A stretch of 10,412 nucleotides of DNA from an uncultured Collinsella sp. (GCA_900551205.1 URUW01000048.1:1-10412), one strand, 5' to 3'; shown: positions 1 to 8,137, counted from the first letter of the stretch. The notes: generated from the letters alone by a model not told the origin. Numbers and translations: made by a program.

Positions 1-279
1 GTGATTTACACGGCATCGACGTCCCTGGCGGCTCACTTTGGCACCCTGACGCCGCAGGTATACGGCAAGTCGGGCACGGGCGAGAAAAGCGGCGAGGACG
101 AATACGCGTGGTTCTGCGCCTATGCGCCGGCCGATGATCCCAAGTATGTCATCGCTACTGTCCTGGAGCAGGGCGGCGGTGGCTCAGATACCGCGATGCA
201 TGTCGTGCGCGACGTGCTCGGCGCGATTTATGACGAGCCCGATACCTCTTCGGCCTCGGGCGATTCTTCGGTTCGATAG
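1..279 (+). CDS. mrdA: Penicillin-binding protein 2 (class B, transpeptidase), C-terminal fragment
   Basis: This is the last 92 codons of a gene that begins before the window; the GTG at base 1 is simply an internal Val codon. The fragment carries the third active-site motif of the penicillin-binding transpeptidase domain, KSGTGE (fragment residues 23-28), followed by the usual WFCAYAP and a strand ending VATVLEQGGGG-like (IATVLEQGGGG). After that comes the closing helix and a short Ser/Asp-rich tail. Class B PBPs cross-link peptidoglycan peptides on the outer face of the membrane. The next gene is rodA, whose start follows the stop by 9 bases, which points to the elongation enzyme PBP2 rather than the division enzyme FtsI. 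The SxxK and SxN motifs lie upstream and cannot be checked here. The assignment to the PBP family is firm; the PBP2 subtype rests on context. Confidence 0.9.
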   Translation: MIYTASTSLAAHFGTLTPQVYGKSGTGEKSGEDEYAWFCAYAPADDPKYVIATVLEQGGGGSDTAMHVVRDVLGAIYDEPDTSSASGDSSVR

Positions 280-283
280 GAGG
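278..283 (+). promoter_or_regulatory. Shine-Dalgarno site of rodA overlapping the PBP2 stop codon
   Basis: AGGAGG shares bases with the upstream TAG stop (277-279) and lies 5 bases before the ATG at 289. This geometry suggests that ribosomes finishing the PBP2 gene help initiate rodA. Confidence 0.8.
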
Positions 284-288
284 TTGCG

Positions 289-1515
289 ATGGATTTTTCT
301 CCGGCGGATCTGTTCCGTTCAACCAAGACCGGCTCTCGCAGCAGCCTGGACCGCGTCAACAAGCAACTTTCGGCCTCGCGCGGTACGTTTCGCCAAAAGG
401 TGCATATCGGTGTGCTGCTGGCTACCGTCGCGCTCGTTGCCTATGGCGCCATCATTATTTGGTCGGCGTCACAGTTTAAGGCCGACGCCTCATTCTCGCG
501 CCACCTGCTGGGCATTGGCATTGGCGCGGTGCTTGCGGTGCTCGTCTGGCGTACCGATCTGCGCGGCATCTCTAACTTCTCGACGGCGCTGCTCGTCATT
601 GACCTTATTGTGATCTTCTCGCCCAAGATTCCGGGCCTGTCCTATACGGGCGGTCTGGGCATGACGGGCTGGATCAAGATTCCCGGTATCGGCTTGACAT
701 TCCAGCCGGTTGAGCTTGCCAAGCTCATCACCATCTTCTTTATCGCCACGCTTGGCTCGCAGTATAACGGCCGCATCGATACCGTTCGCGACTACGTCAA
801 GCTCTGCGGCATGCTGTCCATTCCGTTTTTGGCCGTCGTCGCCATGGGCGACCTGGGCTCGGGCCTGGTCGTGCTGGTCTCGGGCGCCATCGTCATCTGC
901 ATGAGCGGTGCACGCCGCGAATGGGTGCTGTCGACCCTGGCCCTGCTCGTGGGCCTGGTGGCCCTCGTCCTGGCGCTCGATTCGGTCTTTGATTCGTTGC
1001 TCGGCCACGATGTGCTCATCAAGCAGTATCAGATGAACCGTCTGACGGTCTTTATCGACCCCGATAATGCCGATTCGGACGATGCCTACAACCTGCAGCA
1101 GTCGCTTATCGCCGTTGGCTCGGGCGGCTTCTTTGGTAAGGGTTTGGGCCATGCGACGCAGTCGGCCGGCGGCTTTCTGCCCGAGTTCCACACCGACTTC
1201 GTCTTCGCCTTCCTGTCCGAGACCTTTGGCTTTTGCGGTTCCTTTTTGCTCCTGTGCCTCTACGTGCTGCTGATCTTTTCGACGATTCGCGTCGCCTTTA
1301 AGTGTGAGTCGCTGTTCTTGCGCCTATCGTGTGTGGGCATCGTTGGCATGTGGGCGTTCCAGACCTTCGAAAACATCGGCATGTGCATCGGCATGATGCC
1401 GATTACCGGTATTCCGCTACCGTTTATTAGCTTCGGTTCGTCTTCGATGATGATTCAGCTGCTGACGGTGGGTATCGTACAATCCATATGGCGGCATCGT
1501 TCGGGCGCCGCGTAA
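289..1515 (+). CDS. rodA: Rod shape-determining protein RodA (SEDS peptidoglycan glycosyltransferase)
   Basis: A 408-residue polytopic membrane protein of the SEDS family, which polymerises lipid II into glycan strands together with a class B PBP. The first roughly 38 residues are polar and probably cytoplasmic; hydrophobic segments then run to the C-terminus, in line with the ten-helix SEDS topology. SEDS landmarks are present in order: FQPVELAKL (138-146), GDLGSGLV (187-194), QQSLIAVGSGGFFGKGLG (270-287), LPEFHTDFVFAF (297-308) and TGIPLPFISFGSSS (373-386). Asp303 in HTDF is the conserved SEDS residue needed for polymerase activity in studied members. The last motif reads FGSSS where YGGSS is common. 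It lies directly behind the PBP2 gene, which supports RodA over FtsW. The ATG start is fixed by AGGAGG at 278-283. No promoter is visible, so it is probably co-transcribed with PBP2. Confidence 0.95.
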   Translation: MDFSPADLFRSTKTGSRSSLDRVNKQLSASRGTFRQKVHIGVLLATVALVAYGAIIIWSASQFKADASFSRHLLGIGIGAVLAVLVWRTDLRGISNFSTALLVIDLIVIFSPKIPGLSYTGGLGMTGWIKIPGIGLTFQPVELAKLITIFFIATLGSQYNGRIDTVRDYVKLCGMLSIPFLAVVAMGDLGSGLVVLVSGAIVICMSGARREWVLSTLALLVGLVALVLALDSVFDSLLGHDVLIKQYQMNRLTVFIDPDNADSDDAYNLQQSLIAVGSGGFFGKGLGHATQSAGGFLPEFHTDFVFAFLSETFGFCGSFLLLCLYVLLIFSTIRVAFKCESLFLRLSCVGIVGMWAFQTFENIGMCIGMMPITGIPLPFISFGSSSMMIQLLTVGIVQSIWRHRSGAA

Positions 1516-1520
1516 CCGTT

Positions 1521-1527
1521 GGAGGGG
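1521..1527 (+). promoter_or_regulatory. Shine-Dalgarno site deciding the start of the DUF697 gene
   Basis: GGAGGGG lies 6 bases before the ATG at 1534. A longer reading frame from a TTG at 1519 would place this ribosome site inside the coding region, so the ATG at 1534 is preferred. Confidence 0.7.
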
Positions 1528-1533
1528 TTTGCT

Positions 1534-2463
1534 ATGAAAATTCCCGTAGATAAGCTGACCCGCGCTTTTAAGATGGGCGCGTCCGTTAAGAAGGATTCCG
1601 ATACGCCGGTGCGCGTCTCGGTCTATTTGGATTCGTCCGCCTCGCGCTTTCTGGCCGAGACGGTGCGTGACGCCTTTGTACCGCAGACGACCTCGGGCAT
1701 TGTGCGCGTCGAGCGTCTGGGGGAGGAGCGAATTGCTCCAAAGACCGATACCGATGTGGTGCTGGTGCTCTCGTGCGGCTCCGACCGCTTGGAGAGTGCC
1801 GTGCAGGAGCTCGTGATCGCCGGCGCCCCCGTGTGCGTGCTTGCCGAGTCTGCTGTGGAGGTGCCGTTTATCGAGGAGTCCACGCCTGTGCTCGGCGTGG
1901 TAGCGGCAACCGATAAGACGTATCTGCTCGAGACGCTTGCCCGCTGGATTCTCGATCGCACCGAAAAGGAAACGGCTTTTGCGGCGAACTTTGCCTTCAT
2001 GCGCATCGCGGCGGCCAATCGTATCATCACCTCGTGCGCGCTCACCAATATGGCGACCGGTGCGCTGGTGTTTTTGCCGGGCGCCGATTATCCCGTTATG
2101 GCGCTGGCGCAGGTGGGCATGCTCTTTGAGCTCGCTGCCGTCTTTGGACGCGGCATTAAGCCTGAGCGCGGCTACGAGGTCGCGGGCGTGCTTGTCGGCG
2201 GTCTTGTGATCCGCGCGGTCACCCGCGCGCTCGTCAAGCAGACGCCGCATATTGGGTTTGCCGTCAAGGCGCTCACTGCTGCCGCGGGCACCTATGGCAT
2301 GGGCCGTGCGCTCGTTTCGCTCTACGAGCGCGATGTCGACTACAGCCGTGCCAACGAGGTGATCACTGCCACGTTCTCCCGCGTTCGCGATCTGGTGACC
2401 ACGGTCGCGGGCGCTACCCGTCCTATGGCGTCCTACCAAGACGCGTCCGATCTCGCTGCTTAG
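1534..2463 (+). CDS. DUF697-domain protein, probably membrane-associated, function unknown
   Basis: A 309-residue protein of no established function. Residues about 160-265 resemble the DUF697 domain (the C-terminal part of E. coli YcjF and of several GTPase-linked proteins). The visible marks are LPGADYPVMALAQVGML (181-197), an FGRGI turn, a Gly/Val-rich helix at 214-227, then KQTPHIGFAVKALTAA and a GTYGMGRAL segment. The two hydrophobic helices suggest membrane association. Residues about 25-140 alternate strand and helix like the second half of a small GTPase (DVVLVLS, a helix, APVCVLAES, VLGVVAATD, a helix), but there is no P-loop (GxxxxGK[ST]) and no NKxD. It may therefore be a nucleotide-free GTPase relative; this is inferred. 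It sits 18 bases after rodA and 10 before the radical SAM gene, so it is very likely in the same transcript. A role linked to envelope growth would be only a guess from position. Confidence 0.7.
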   Translation: MKIPVDKLTRAFKMGASVKKDSDTPVRVSVYLDSSASRFLAETVRDAFVPQTTSGIVRVERLGEERIAPKTDTDVVLVLSCGSDRLESAVQELVIAGAPVCVLAESAVEVPFIEESTPVLGVVAATDKTYLLETLARWILDRTEKETAFAANFAFMRIAAANRIITSCALTNMATGALVFLPGADYPVMALAQVGMLFELAAVFGRGIKPERGYEVAGVLVGGLVIRAVTRALVKQTPHIGFAVKALTAAAGTYGMGRALVSLYERDVDYSRANEVITATFSRVRDLVTTVAGATRPMASYQDASDLAA

Positions 2464-2466
2464 GGG
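2462..2466 (+). promoter_or_regulatory. Shine-Dalgarno site of the radical SAM gene, overlapping the previous stop
   Basis: AGGGG overlaps the TAG stop of the DUF697 gene (2461-2463) and lies 7 bases before the TTG at 2474. It supports TTG as the start, since no in-frame ATG precedes the conserved N-terminal region. Confidence 0.55.
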
Positions 2467-2473
2467 TTTTCCG

Positions 2474-4351
2474 TTGCGCGTTCCGTATCAAGACTGTTTT
2501 CATTTAATTGAGCCGCTGCTCGCCAAGGTCGAAAAGCCGAGTCGCTATATCGATCACGAGTGGGGCACGCTTTCCAAGGCCGATGCCGACTACCGTTGCT
2601 GCCTGATCTACCCGGATGTGTACGAGGTTGGTCTGCCCAACCAGGGTATCGCCATCCTCTACAACATCCTTAACCAGGCCGAGGGCATCTCCTGCGAGCG
2701 TGGCTATGTGCCGTGGCCCGATATGGGTGACGCTATGCGCGAGGCAGGCATTCCGCTGCTCTCGCTCGAGGGTGCAGCGCCGGTCGCTTCGTTTGATATC
2801 GTCGGCCTGCATGTGCCGCACGAGATGGCGGTGACGAACTTCCTTGAGGCACTCGATCTCGCTGGCATTCCGCTGTTAGCGGCCGACCGAGGTGAAGACG
2901 ACCCCATCATCATCGCCGGCGGCCCCTCGGTGTACAACCCCGAGCCGTACGCGGCCTTCTTCGATGCCATCCTCATCGGCGAGGGCGAGGAATCGCTGCT
3001 CGAGACCTGCCAGCTGCATCGCCGCCTGCGCGACGAAGGAGTCCCGCGCGCGCAGATTGTTGAGCAGCTTGCATCCATTGCCGGCAACTACGTGCCGTCG
3101 CTCTATGAGGTTCGTCACGACGAGCCCTGCTCGCCGCACGGCTACACCGTGCCGCGCGAGGGCAAGGATGCGCCGACCGTGGTCTACAAACGCGTCGTCG
3201 AGGATTTCGGCGCCACGAATCCGCTGTCGCAGTCGTGCGTGCCCTATGCGCAGCTGGTTCACGACCGCCTGTCTATCGAGATTCTGCGCGGCTGCGCTCG
3301 CGGCTGTCGTTTTTGCCAGGCCGGCATGACGTATCGCCCGGTGCGTGAGCGTTCGGCCGACCAGATCGTCTCGTCGGTGATTCAGGGTCTGGAAAAGACC
3401 GGCTATGACGAGGTGTCGCTGACCTCGCTCTCCACGACCGACCACTCCTGCATTCGTGACGTGCTTGACAGGCTCAACCGTCGCCTGGAAGATACGGGTA
3501 TTCGCGTGTCTATTCCGTCGCAGCGCTTGGATTCGTTTGGCGTGGATATGGCCGAGTCGGTCGCCGGCGAAAAGAAGGGCGGCCTGACGTTCGCGCCCGA
3601 GGCCGGCAGCCAGCGCATGCGCGACATCATTAACAAGAACGTGACCGAGGAGGACCTGGACCGTGCGGCCAAGGCGGCCTTCGAGGCCGGCTGGAACCGC
3701 ATGAAGCTCTACTTTATGATGGGCCTTCCCGGCGAGCGCGACGAGGACATCGTGGCCATCGCCAATCTGGCCGATCACGTGCTGGAGCTCGGTCGTTCCG
3801 TGGTGCCCAAGGCTCGTCGCGGCTCGATCTCGGTGTCGATCTCGGTTTCGGTCTTTATCCCCAAGGCTGCCACGCCGTTCCAGTGGTGCCCGCAGCTCGA
3901 CTACGACGACGTCAAGCGTCGCCAGAAGCTGCTCATCACGAGCGTTCGCAACCGTGCCGTCCGCGTTCATTACCACGATGCCGAGACCTCGCTCATCGAG
4001 GCCGCGCTGTCCCGCGCCGGTCGTGACATGACGCCCGTCATCATCGACGCTTGGCGCTCGGGCTCTCGCTTTGACGCCTGGGTAGAGCATTTCTCGCTCG
4101 ATAACTGGAAGGAGGCTGCTGCCAAAAACGGCATCGACCTCAATGAGCTCGTGCACCTGCCCTACGAGTTGGACTGGCGCCTGCCGTGGGAGCATGTGAG
4201 CCCCGGCTGCACGCGTGGCTTCCTCGAGCGCGAGTACCGTCGCTCGCTCGAGGGTGTCACGACTCCCGACTGCACCCGCACGTCGTGCACCGGCTGCGGA
4301 ATCTGCCCCACGCTCCACGTCAAGAATGTATTGATGGGTGATCGCGCATGA
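2474..4351 (+). CDS. Radical SAM protein of the TIGR03960 type (uncharacterised family)
   Basis: A 625-residue protein with a TTG start. Residues about 20-175 form a Rossmann-like region similar to the cobalamin-binding domain of B12-dependent radical SAM enzymes (LPNQGIAILYNIL, FDIVGLHVPHEMAVTN, IIIAGGPSVYNPEPYA, ILIGEGEE), but without an obvious DxHxxG cobalamin-ligand motif. The radical SAM core begins with RGCARGCRFCQAG, whose Cys274, Cys278 and Cys281 form CxxxCxxC for the 4Fe-4S cluster. It continues through LTFAPEAGSQRMR, KLYFMMGLPGE and FIPKAATPFQW. A C-terminal cysteine group (Cys600, 605, 608, 611) could hold a second Fe-S cluster or zinc. The family has no proven reaction. Its stop overlaps the start of the DUF2344 gene by 4 bases, the usual pairing, and in some genomes the two are fused. 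A small in-frame repeat at 3824-3847 encodes SISVSISV just before the FIPK motif. Confidence 0.9.
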   Translation: MRVPYQDCFHLIEPLLAKVEKPSRYIDHEWGTLSKADADYRCCLIYPDVYEVGLPNQGIAILYNILNQAEGISCERGYVPWPDMGDAMREAGIPLLSLEGAAPVASFDIVGLHVPHEMAVTNFLEALDLAGIPLLAADRGEDDPIIIAGGPSVYNPEPYAAFFDAILIGEGEESLLETCQLHRRLRDEGVPRAQIVEQLASIAGNYVPSLYEVRHDEPCSPHGYTVPREGKDAPTVVYKRVVEDFGATNPLSQSCVPYAQLVHDRLSIEILRGCARGCRFCQAGMTYRPVRERSADQIVSSVIQGLEKTGYDEVSLTSLSTTDHSCIRDVLDRLNRRLEDTGIRVSIPSQRLDSFGVDMAESVAGEKKGGLTFAPEAGSQRMRDIINKNVTEEDLDRAAKAAFEAGWNRMKLYFMMGLPGERDEDIVAIANLADHVLELGRSVVPKARRGSISVSISVSVFIPKAATPFQWCPQLDYDDVKRRQKLLITSVRNRAVRVHYHDAETSLIEAALSRAGRDMTPVIIDAWRSGSRFDAWVEHFSLDNWKEAAAKNGIDLNELVHLPYELDWRLPWEHVSPGCTRGFLEREYRRSLEGVTTPDCTRTSCTGCGICPTLHVKNVLMGDRA

Positions 4352-5160
4352 GTGAGCGCCTGACCGACAACCCCACGCTCTTTAGGCTTCGTGTTCGCTA
4401 TGGCAAGCGCGATCGCCTTAAGTACCTGGGCCATCTCGAAGTAATCCATACCATTGAGCGCATCGTGCGCCGTGCGGGACTTCCCTATGCCGTCACGCAG
4501 GGCTTCTCTCCGCACATGCGCGTGGGCTTCTCTTCGGCGCTACCGGTGGGTACGTCGTCGACCTGCGAGTGGTATGACCTGTTTATGACCGAGTTCGTGG
4601 CGCTCGACGAGGCGTTTGGGCGCCTGGCTGCGGCGTCACCGGCCGATCTGGCGCCCATCGAGGCGGCGTATATCGACGTGCGCACGCCGGCGTTGACGGC
4701 GCAGCTCACGCGTCTGTCGTATCGCATCGACCTGCACTTGGATCCCGAGGCGCCCGTAAGCGCCGACGAGGTGCGTCGTGCGATCGACACGCTGCGCGCG
4801 GACCATGGCATCGACTACGCGCGCGGCAAAAAGAGCAAGCGCTTGGATTTGGATCACACGCTCGTGGGCTATGAGCTCACGGCTGGGGAGCGTCCGGACC
4901 ATCTGGTGCTCATGCTCGACACCCATGCCGACAACGAGGGCTCCATGCGTCCGGAAATTTTGCTTTCCGCTGCTGATGTTTTGTTGCAGGGCTTGACCCC
5001 GGGCGTGGATGCACCTATTGTTTCCACCGGTATGCAAGACCTCGTGACCATCTGCTCCTACGATGTCGAGCGTCAGAATCAAGCATGCGAGGACGACGAG
5101 GGCCGACTCGTCAGCCCCATACCTGTGCGAACTTGTGGATTTGCTCCACATACTCGTTGA
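4348..5160 (+). CDS. DUF2344 radical SAM-linked protein (TIGR03936 type)
   Basis: A 270-residue soluble protein of the DUF2344 family, found next to or fused with TIGR03960 radical SAM proteins; its function is unknown. The conserved N-terminal part is clear: LRVRYGKRDRLKYLGHLE (14-31), RRAGLPYAVTQGFSPHMRVGF (41-61) and ALPVGTSSTCEWYDL (64-78). The middle and end are less conserved, and the last 25 residues form a polar tail. The ATG at 4348 overlaps the upstream TGA as ATGA, with no strong Shine-Dalgarno site, so translation is probably coupled and the two products are likely made in similar amounts. Its own stop codon forms part of the -35 box of the rplU promoter. In related genomes this pair often lies just ahead of rplU, sometimes with an RNase E/G gene between; no such RNase gene is present here. 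Confidence 0.85.
   Translation: MSERLTDNPTLFRLRVRYGKRDRLKYLGHLEVIHTIERIVRRAGLPYAVTQGFSPHMRVGFSSALPVGTSSTCEWYDLFMTEFVALDEAFGRLAAASPADLAPIEAAYIDVRTPALTAQLTRLSYRIDLHLDPEAPVSADEVRRAIDTLRADHGIDYARGKKSKRLDLDHTLVGYELTAGERPDHLVLMLDTHADNEGSMRPEILLSAADVLLQGLTPGVDAPIVSTGMQDLVTICSYDVERQNQACEDDEGRLVSPIPVRTCGFAPHTR
5134..5150. repeat. Perfect inverted repeat just upstream of the rplU promoter
   Basis: TGTGGA (5134-5139) and TCCACA (5145-5150) are exact reverse complements around a 5-base TTTGC loop. The repeat lies in the last codons of the DUF2344 gene, 6 bases before the -35 box of the rplU promoter. It could be a protein-binding site or a small RNA hairpin. No T-run follows, so it is not a standard terminator. 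Confidence 0.5.
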
Positions 5161-5185
5161 CGGGGGTATTTTCGCCTGCTACTAT
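5157..5185 (+). promoter_or_regulatory. Sigma-70-type promoter of rplU-rpmA
   Basis: The -35 box TTGACG (5157-5162) and -10 box TACTAT (5180-5185) are separated by exactly 17 bases, and TGC just before the -10 (5177-5179) is an extended -10 element. Transcription would begin near 5191-5193, giving a leader of about 36 bases before rplU. The -35 box contains the TGA stop of the DUF2344 gene. This is the clearest promoter in the window and suits a highly expressed ribosomal operon. Confidence 0.82.
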
Positions 5186-5213
5186 ATTCGGCTGTTGCAC
5201 TAACTGATGCATG

Positions 5214-5218
5214 AAGGG
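5214..5218 (+). promoter_or_regulatory. Shine-Dalgarno site of rplU
   Basis: AAGGG lies 9 bases before the ATG at 5228. An in-frame ATG at 5207 lies upstream of this site and would add seven residues before the canonical L21 start MYAIV, so 5228 is chosen. Confidence 0.65.
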
Positions 5219-5227
5219 CAAGTAAAC

Positions 5228-5602
5228 ATGTACGCAATCGTTAACACGGGCGGCAAGCAGTACAAGGTCGCCACCGACGATGTCATCACCGTCGAGAAGA
5301 TCGAGGGCAATGAGGGCGACAAGGTCACCCTGCCGGTCATCTTCCTCAACGATGGTAAGAAGATCGTCACCGATCCCGACAAGCTGGCCAAGGCCAAGGT
5401 TACCGCTCAGATCGTTGAGCAGTTCAAGGGCGAGAAGCAGCTGGTCTTCAAGTTCCACAAGCGTAAGCGCTATCGTCGTCTGAAGGGTCACCGTCAGCAG
5501 CTCACCAAGCTGAAGATCGTGAAGGTCCAGGCTACGTCCCGCGCCAAGAAGGCTGTCAAGGCAGAGGCCGAGGCTGTTGCCGAGGCTCCCGTCGCCGAGT
5601 AG
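5228..5602 (+). CDS. rplU: 50S ribosomal protein L21
   Basis: A 124-residue protein that binds 23S rRNA in the large subunit. It opens with the canonical MYAIVNTGGKQYKV and keeps the L21 C-terminal signature as KFHKRKRYRRLKGHRQQLT (76-94). The E. coli protein is about 103 residues; the extra length is an Ala/Glu/Lys-rich tail after about residue 103, ending EAVAEAPVAE. Such tails are common in actinobacterial L21 and probably lie on the subunit surface. The start at 5228 is chosen over the ATG at 5207 because of the Shine-Dalgarno site at 5214-5218 and family alignment. It is the first gene after the promoter at 5157-5185 and is followed after 33 bases by rpmA. There is no room for a Prp (YsxB) protease gene between them, unlike the order in many Firmicutes. 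Confidence 0.97.
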   Translation: MYAIVNTGGKQYKVATDDVITVEKIEGNEGDKVTLPVIFLNDGKKIVTDPDKLAKAKVTAQIVEQFKGEKQLVFKFHKRKRYRRLKGHRQQLTKLKIVKVQATSRAKKAVKAEAEAVAEAPVAE

Positions 5603-5635
5603 ATTACACTCGTAACGAAAGAGTAGGTATACACA

Positions 5636-5893
5636 ATGGCACACAAAAAAGGACTCGGTTCCTCCCGTAATGGCCGTGACTCCCGCGGTCAGCGCCTTGG
5701 CACGAAGCGCTATGCCGGCCAGACGGTAACCACGGGCACGATTCTCGTCCGTCAGCACGGCACTCACATCCACCCGGGTGAGAACGTTGGCCGTGGCAAG
5801 GACGATACGCTGTTCGCGCTGGTCGACGGTACCGTTGAGTTCCACAAGGGTATCAAGCACAGGGTCAGCGTACGCCCGCTCGCGAACGCGTAA
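5636..5893 (+). CDS. rpmA: 50S ribosomal protein L27
   Basis: An 85-residue basic protein of the large subunit, whose flexible N-terminus reaches the peptidyl transferase centre in bacterial ribosomes. The sequence is the standard L27: [16 protein letters not shown] at the start, then [30 protein letters not shown] and DGTVEF. The N-terminus has no hydrophobic extension ending in FF, so no Prp-type cleavage is expected, consistent with the absence of a prp gene beside it. A modest AGGT site at 5625-5628 precedes the ATG. It is co-transcribed with rplU and followed by a hairpin with a T-run at 5919-5961. Confidence 0.98.
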   Translation: MAHKKGLGSSRNGRDSRGQRLGTKRYAGQTVTTGTILVRQHGTHIHPGENVGRGKDDTLFALVDGTVEFHKGIKHRVSVRPLANA

Positions 5894-5918
5894 TTCACCC
5901 TTCATAGAGCACATATGT

Positions 5919-5961
5919 GGGAGGCACTTGAGTTTTAGGATTCAAGGGTCTCCCTCTTTTT
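5919..5961 (+). terminator. Intrinsic terminator or attenuator between rpmA and obgE
   Basis: GGGAG (5919-5923) pairs with CTCCC (5950-5954), and the stem continues inward through CTTGA (5927-5931) with TCAAG (5942-5946). About 15 pairs form, with one A-G mismatch and two G-T pairs, around a TTTAGG loop. TCTTTTT follows at 5955-5961. This is a good Rho-independent terminator on the + strand. Only 16 bases separate it from the obgE start, which leaves no space for an obgE promoter downstream of it. Partial read-through is therefore likely. Confidence 0.75.
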
Positions 5962-5963
5962 GT

Positions 5964-7444
<1,481 letters not shown>

Positions 7445-7447
7445 GCC

Positions 7448-8125
7448 ATGTCGCTGCGCGGTGGAATCGGTCTGCCCGAGCTTCCTCTAGAGGATGGGCA
7501 GGAGTTTAGGCTCGGCATTATGGGTGGCACCTTTGATCCCATTCATTACGGGCACCTGGTGACCGCCGAGCAGGCGCGCGAGTCGCTCGACTTGGACGCT
7601 GTGCTTTTTATGCCGGCGGGTTCTCCTGCCTTTAAGCTTGACAAGCCGGTGACGCCTGCCGAGGACCGTTATGCCATGACGGTCCTCGCCACCGCCGCGA
7701 ACCCGGCCTTTTTGGCGAGCCGGTTCGAGATTGACCGTCCGGGTGTAACCTATACGGCCGATACGCTTCATGCCCTTCGCGACTTTTACCCGCCGCAGGT
7801 AAAGCTCTACTTTATTACGGGCGCCGATGCGATTATCGATATTGTGACCTGGCATGATGCCGAACGAATCGCTGAGCTTGCTACCTTTATTGCGGCGACG
7901 CGACCGGGCTTTGATATCGATACGGCGCGTGCCCGAATCAAAGAGTCGGGGCTGCCGTTCGACGTGCGCTATATTCAGATTCCGGCGCTGGCGATCAGCT
8001 CGACGAACATCCGTAAGCGAGTTGCCCGCGGCATGAGCGTGCGCTATCTTACGAGCGAGTCCGTGCTCGGCTACATTCGCAAGCGCAGGCTATATGCCGA
8101 TTTGGGCCAAGAAGATTTTGAGTGA
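7448..8125 (+). CDS. nadD: Nicotinate-nucleotide adenylyltransferase
   Basis: A 225-residue cytoplasmic enzyme that joins nicotinate mononucleotide and ATP to give NaAD and pyrophosphate, a central step of NAD synthesis. The nucleotidyltransferase marks are present: GGTFDPIHYGH (26-36) with the (H/T)xxH-type ATP site, MPAGSPAFK (55-63), FITGADA (122-128) and ISSTNIRKRV (183-192). The final segment, YLTSESVLGYIRKRRLY, is typical. About 20 polar residues precede the first core strand; the ATG at 7448 is kept because GGAGGG at 7432-7437, inside the end of obgE, is suitably placed. The internal ATG at 7520 would remove the first beta strand. The gene starts 3 bases after obgE, which suggests coupling, and is followed by yqeK and rsfS in the order seen in many Gram-positives. 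Confidence 0.95.
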   Translation: MSLRGGIGLPELPLEDGQEFRLGIMGGTFDPIHYGHLVTAEQARESLDLDAVLFMPAGSPAFKLDKPVTPAEDRYAMTVLATAANPAFLASRFEIDRPGVTYTADTLHALRDFYPPQVKLYFITGADAIIDIVTWHDAERIAELATFIAATRPGFDIDTARARIKESGLPFDVRYIQIPALAISSTNIRKRVARGMSVRYLTSESVLGYIRKRRLYADLGQEDFE

Positions 8126-8137
8126 TGGGGGTCTACG

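Noticed and set aside
1478..1483. TACAAT resembling a -10 box near the end of rodA
   Set aside because: No acceptable -35 sequence lies 15-19 bases upstream, so a promoter for the DUF697 gene is not supported.
1417..2439. 340-codon open frame on the - strand opposite the DUF697 gene
   Set aside because: It lacks domain signatures and overlaps the end of rodA. The + strand frame has a good ribosome site and operon spacing.
2876..4318. 480-codon open frame on the - strand opposite the radical SAM gene
   Set aside because: Its translation is a low-complexity mix rich in Arg, His, Gly and Ala with no recognisable domain. It is the expected mirror of high-GC codon usage in the true gene, whose motifs are clear.
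5207..5227. Upstream in-frame ATG for rplU
   Set aside because: It would put the Shine-Dalgarno site inside the coding region and add seven residues before the canonical L21 N-terminus.
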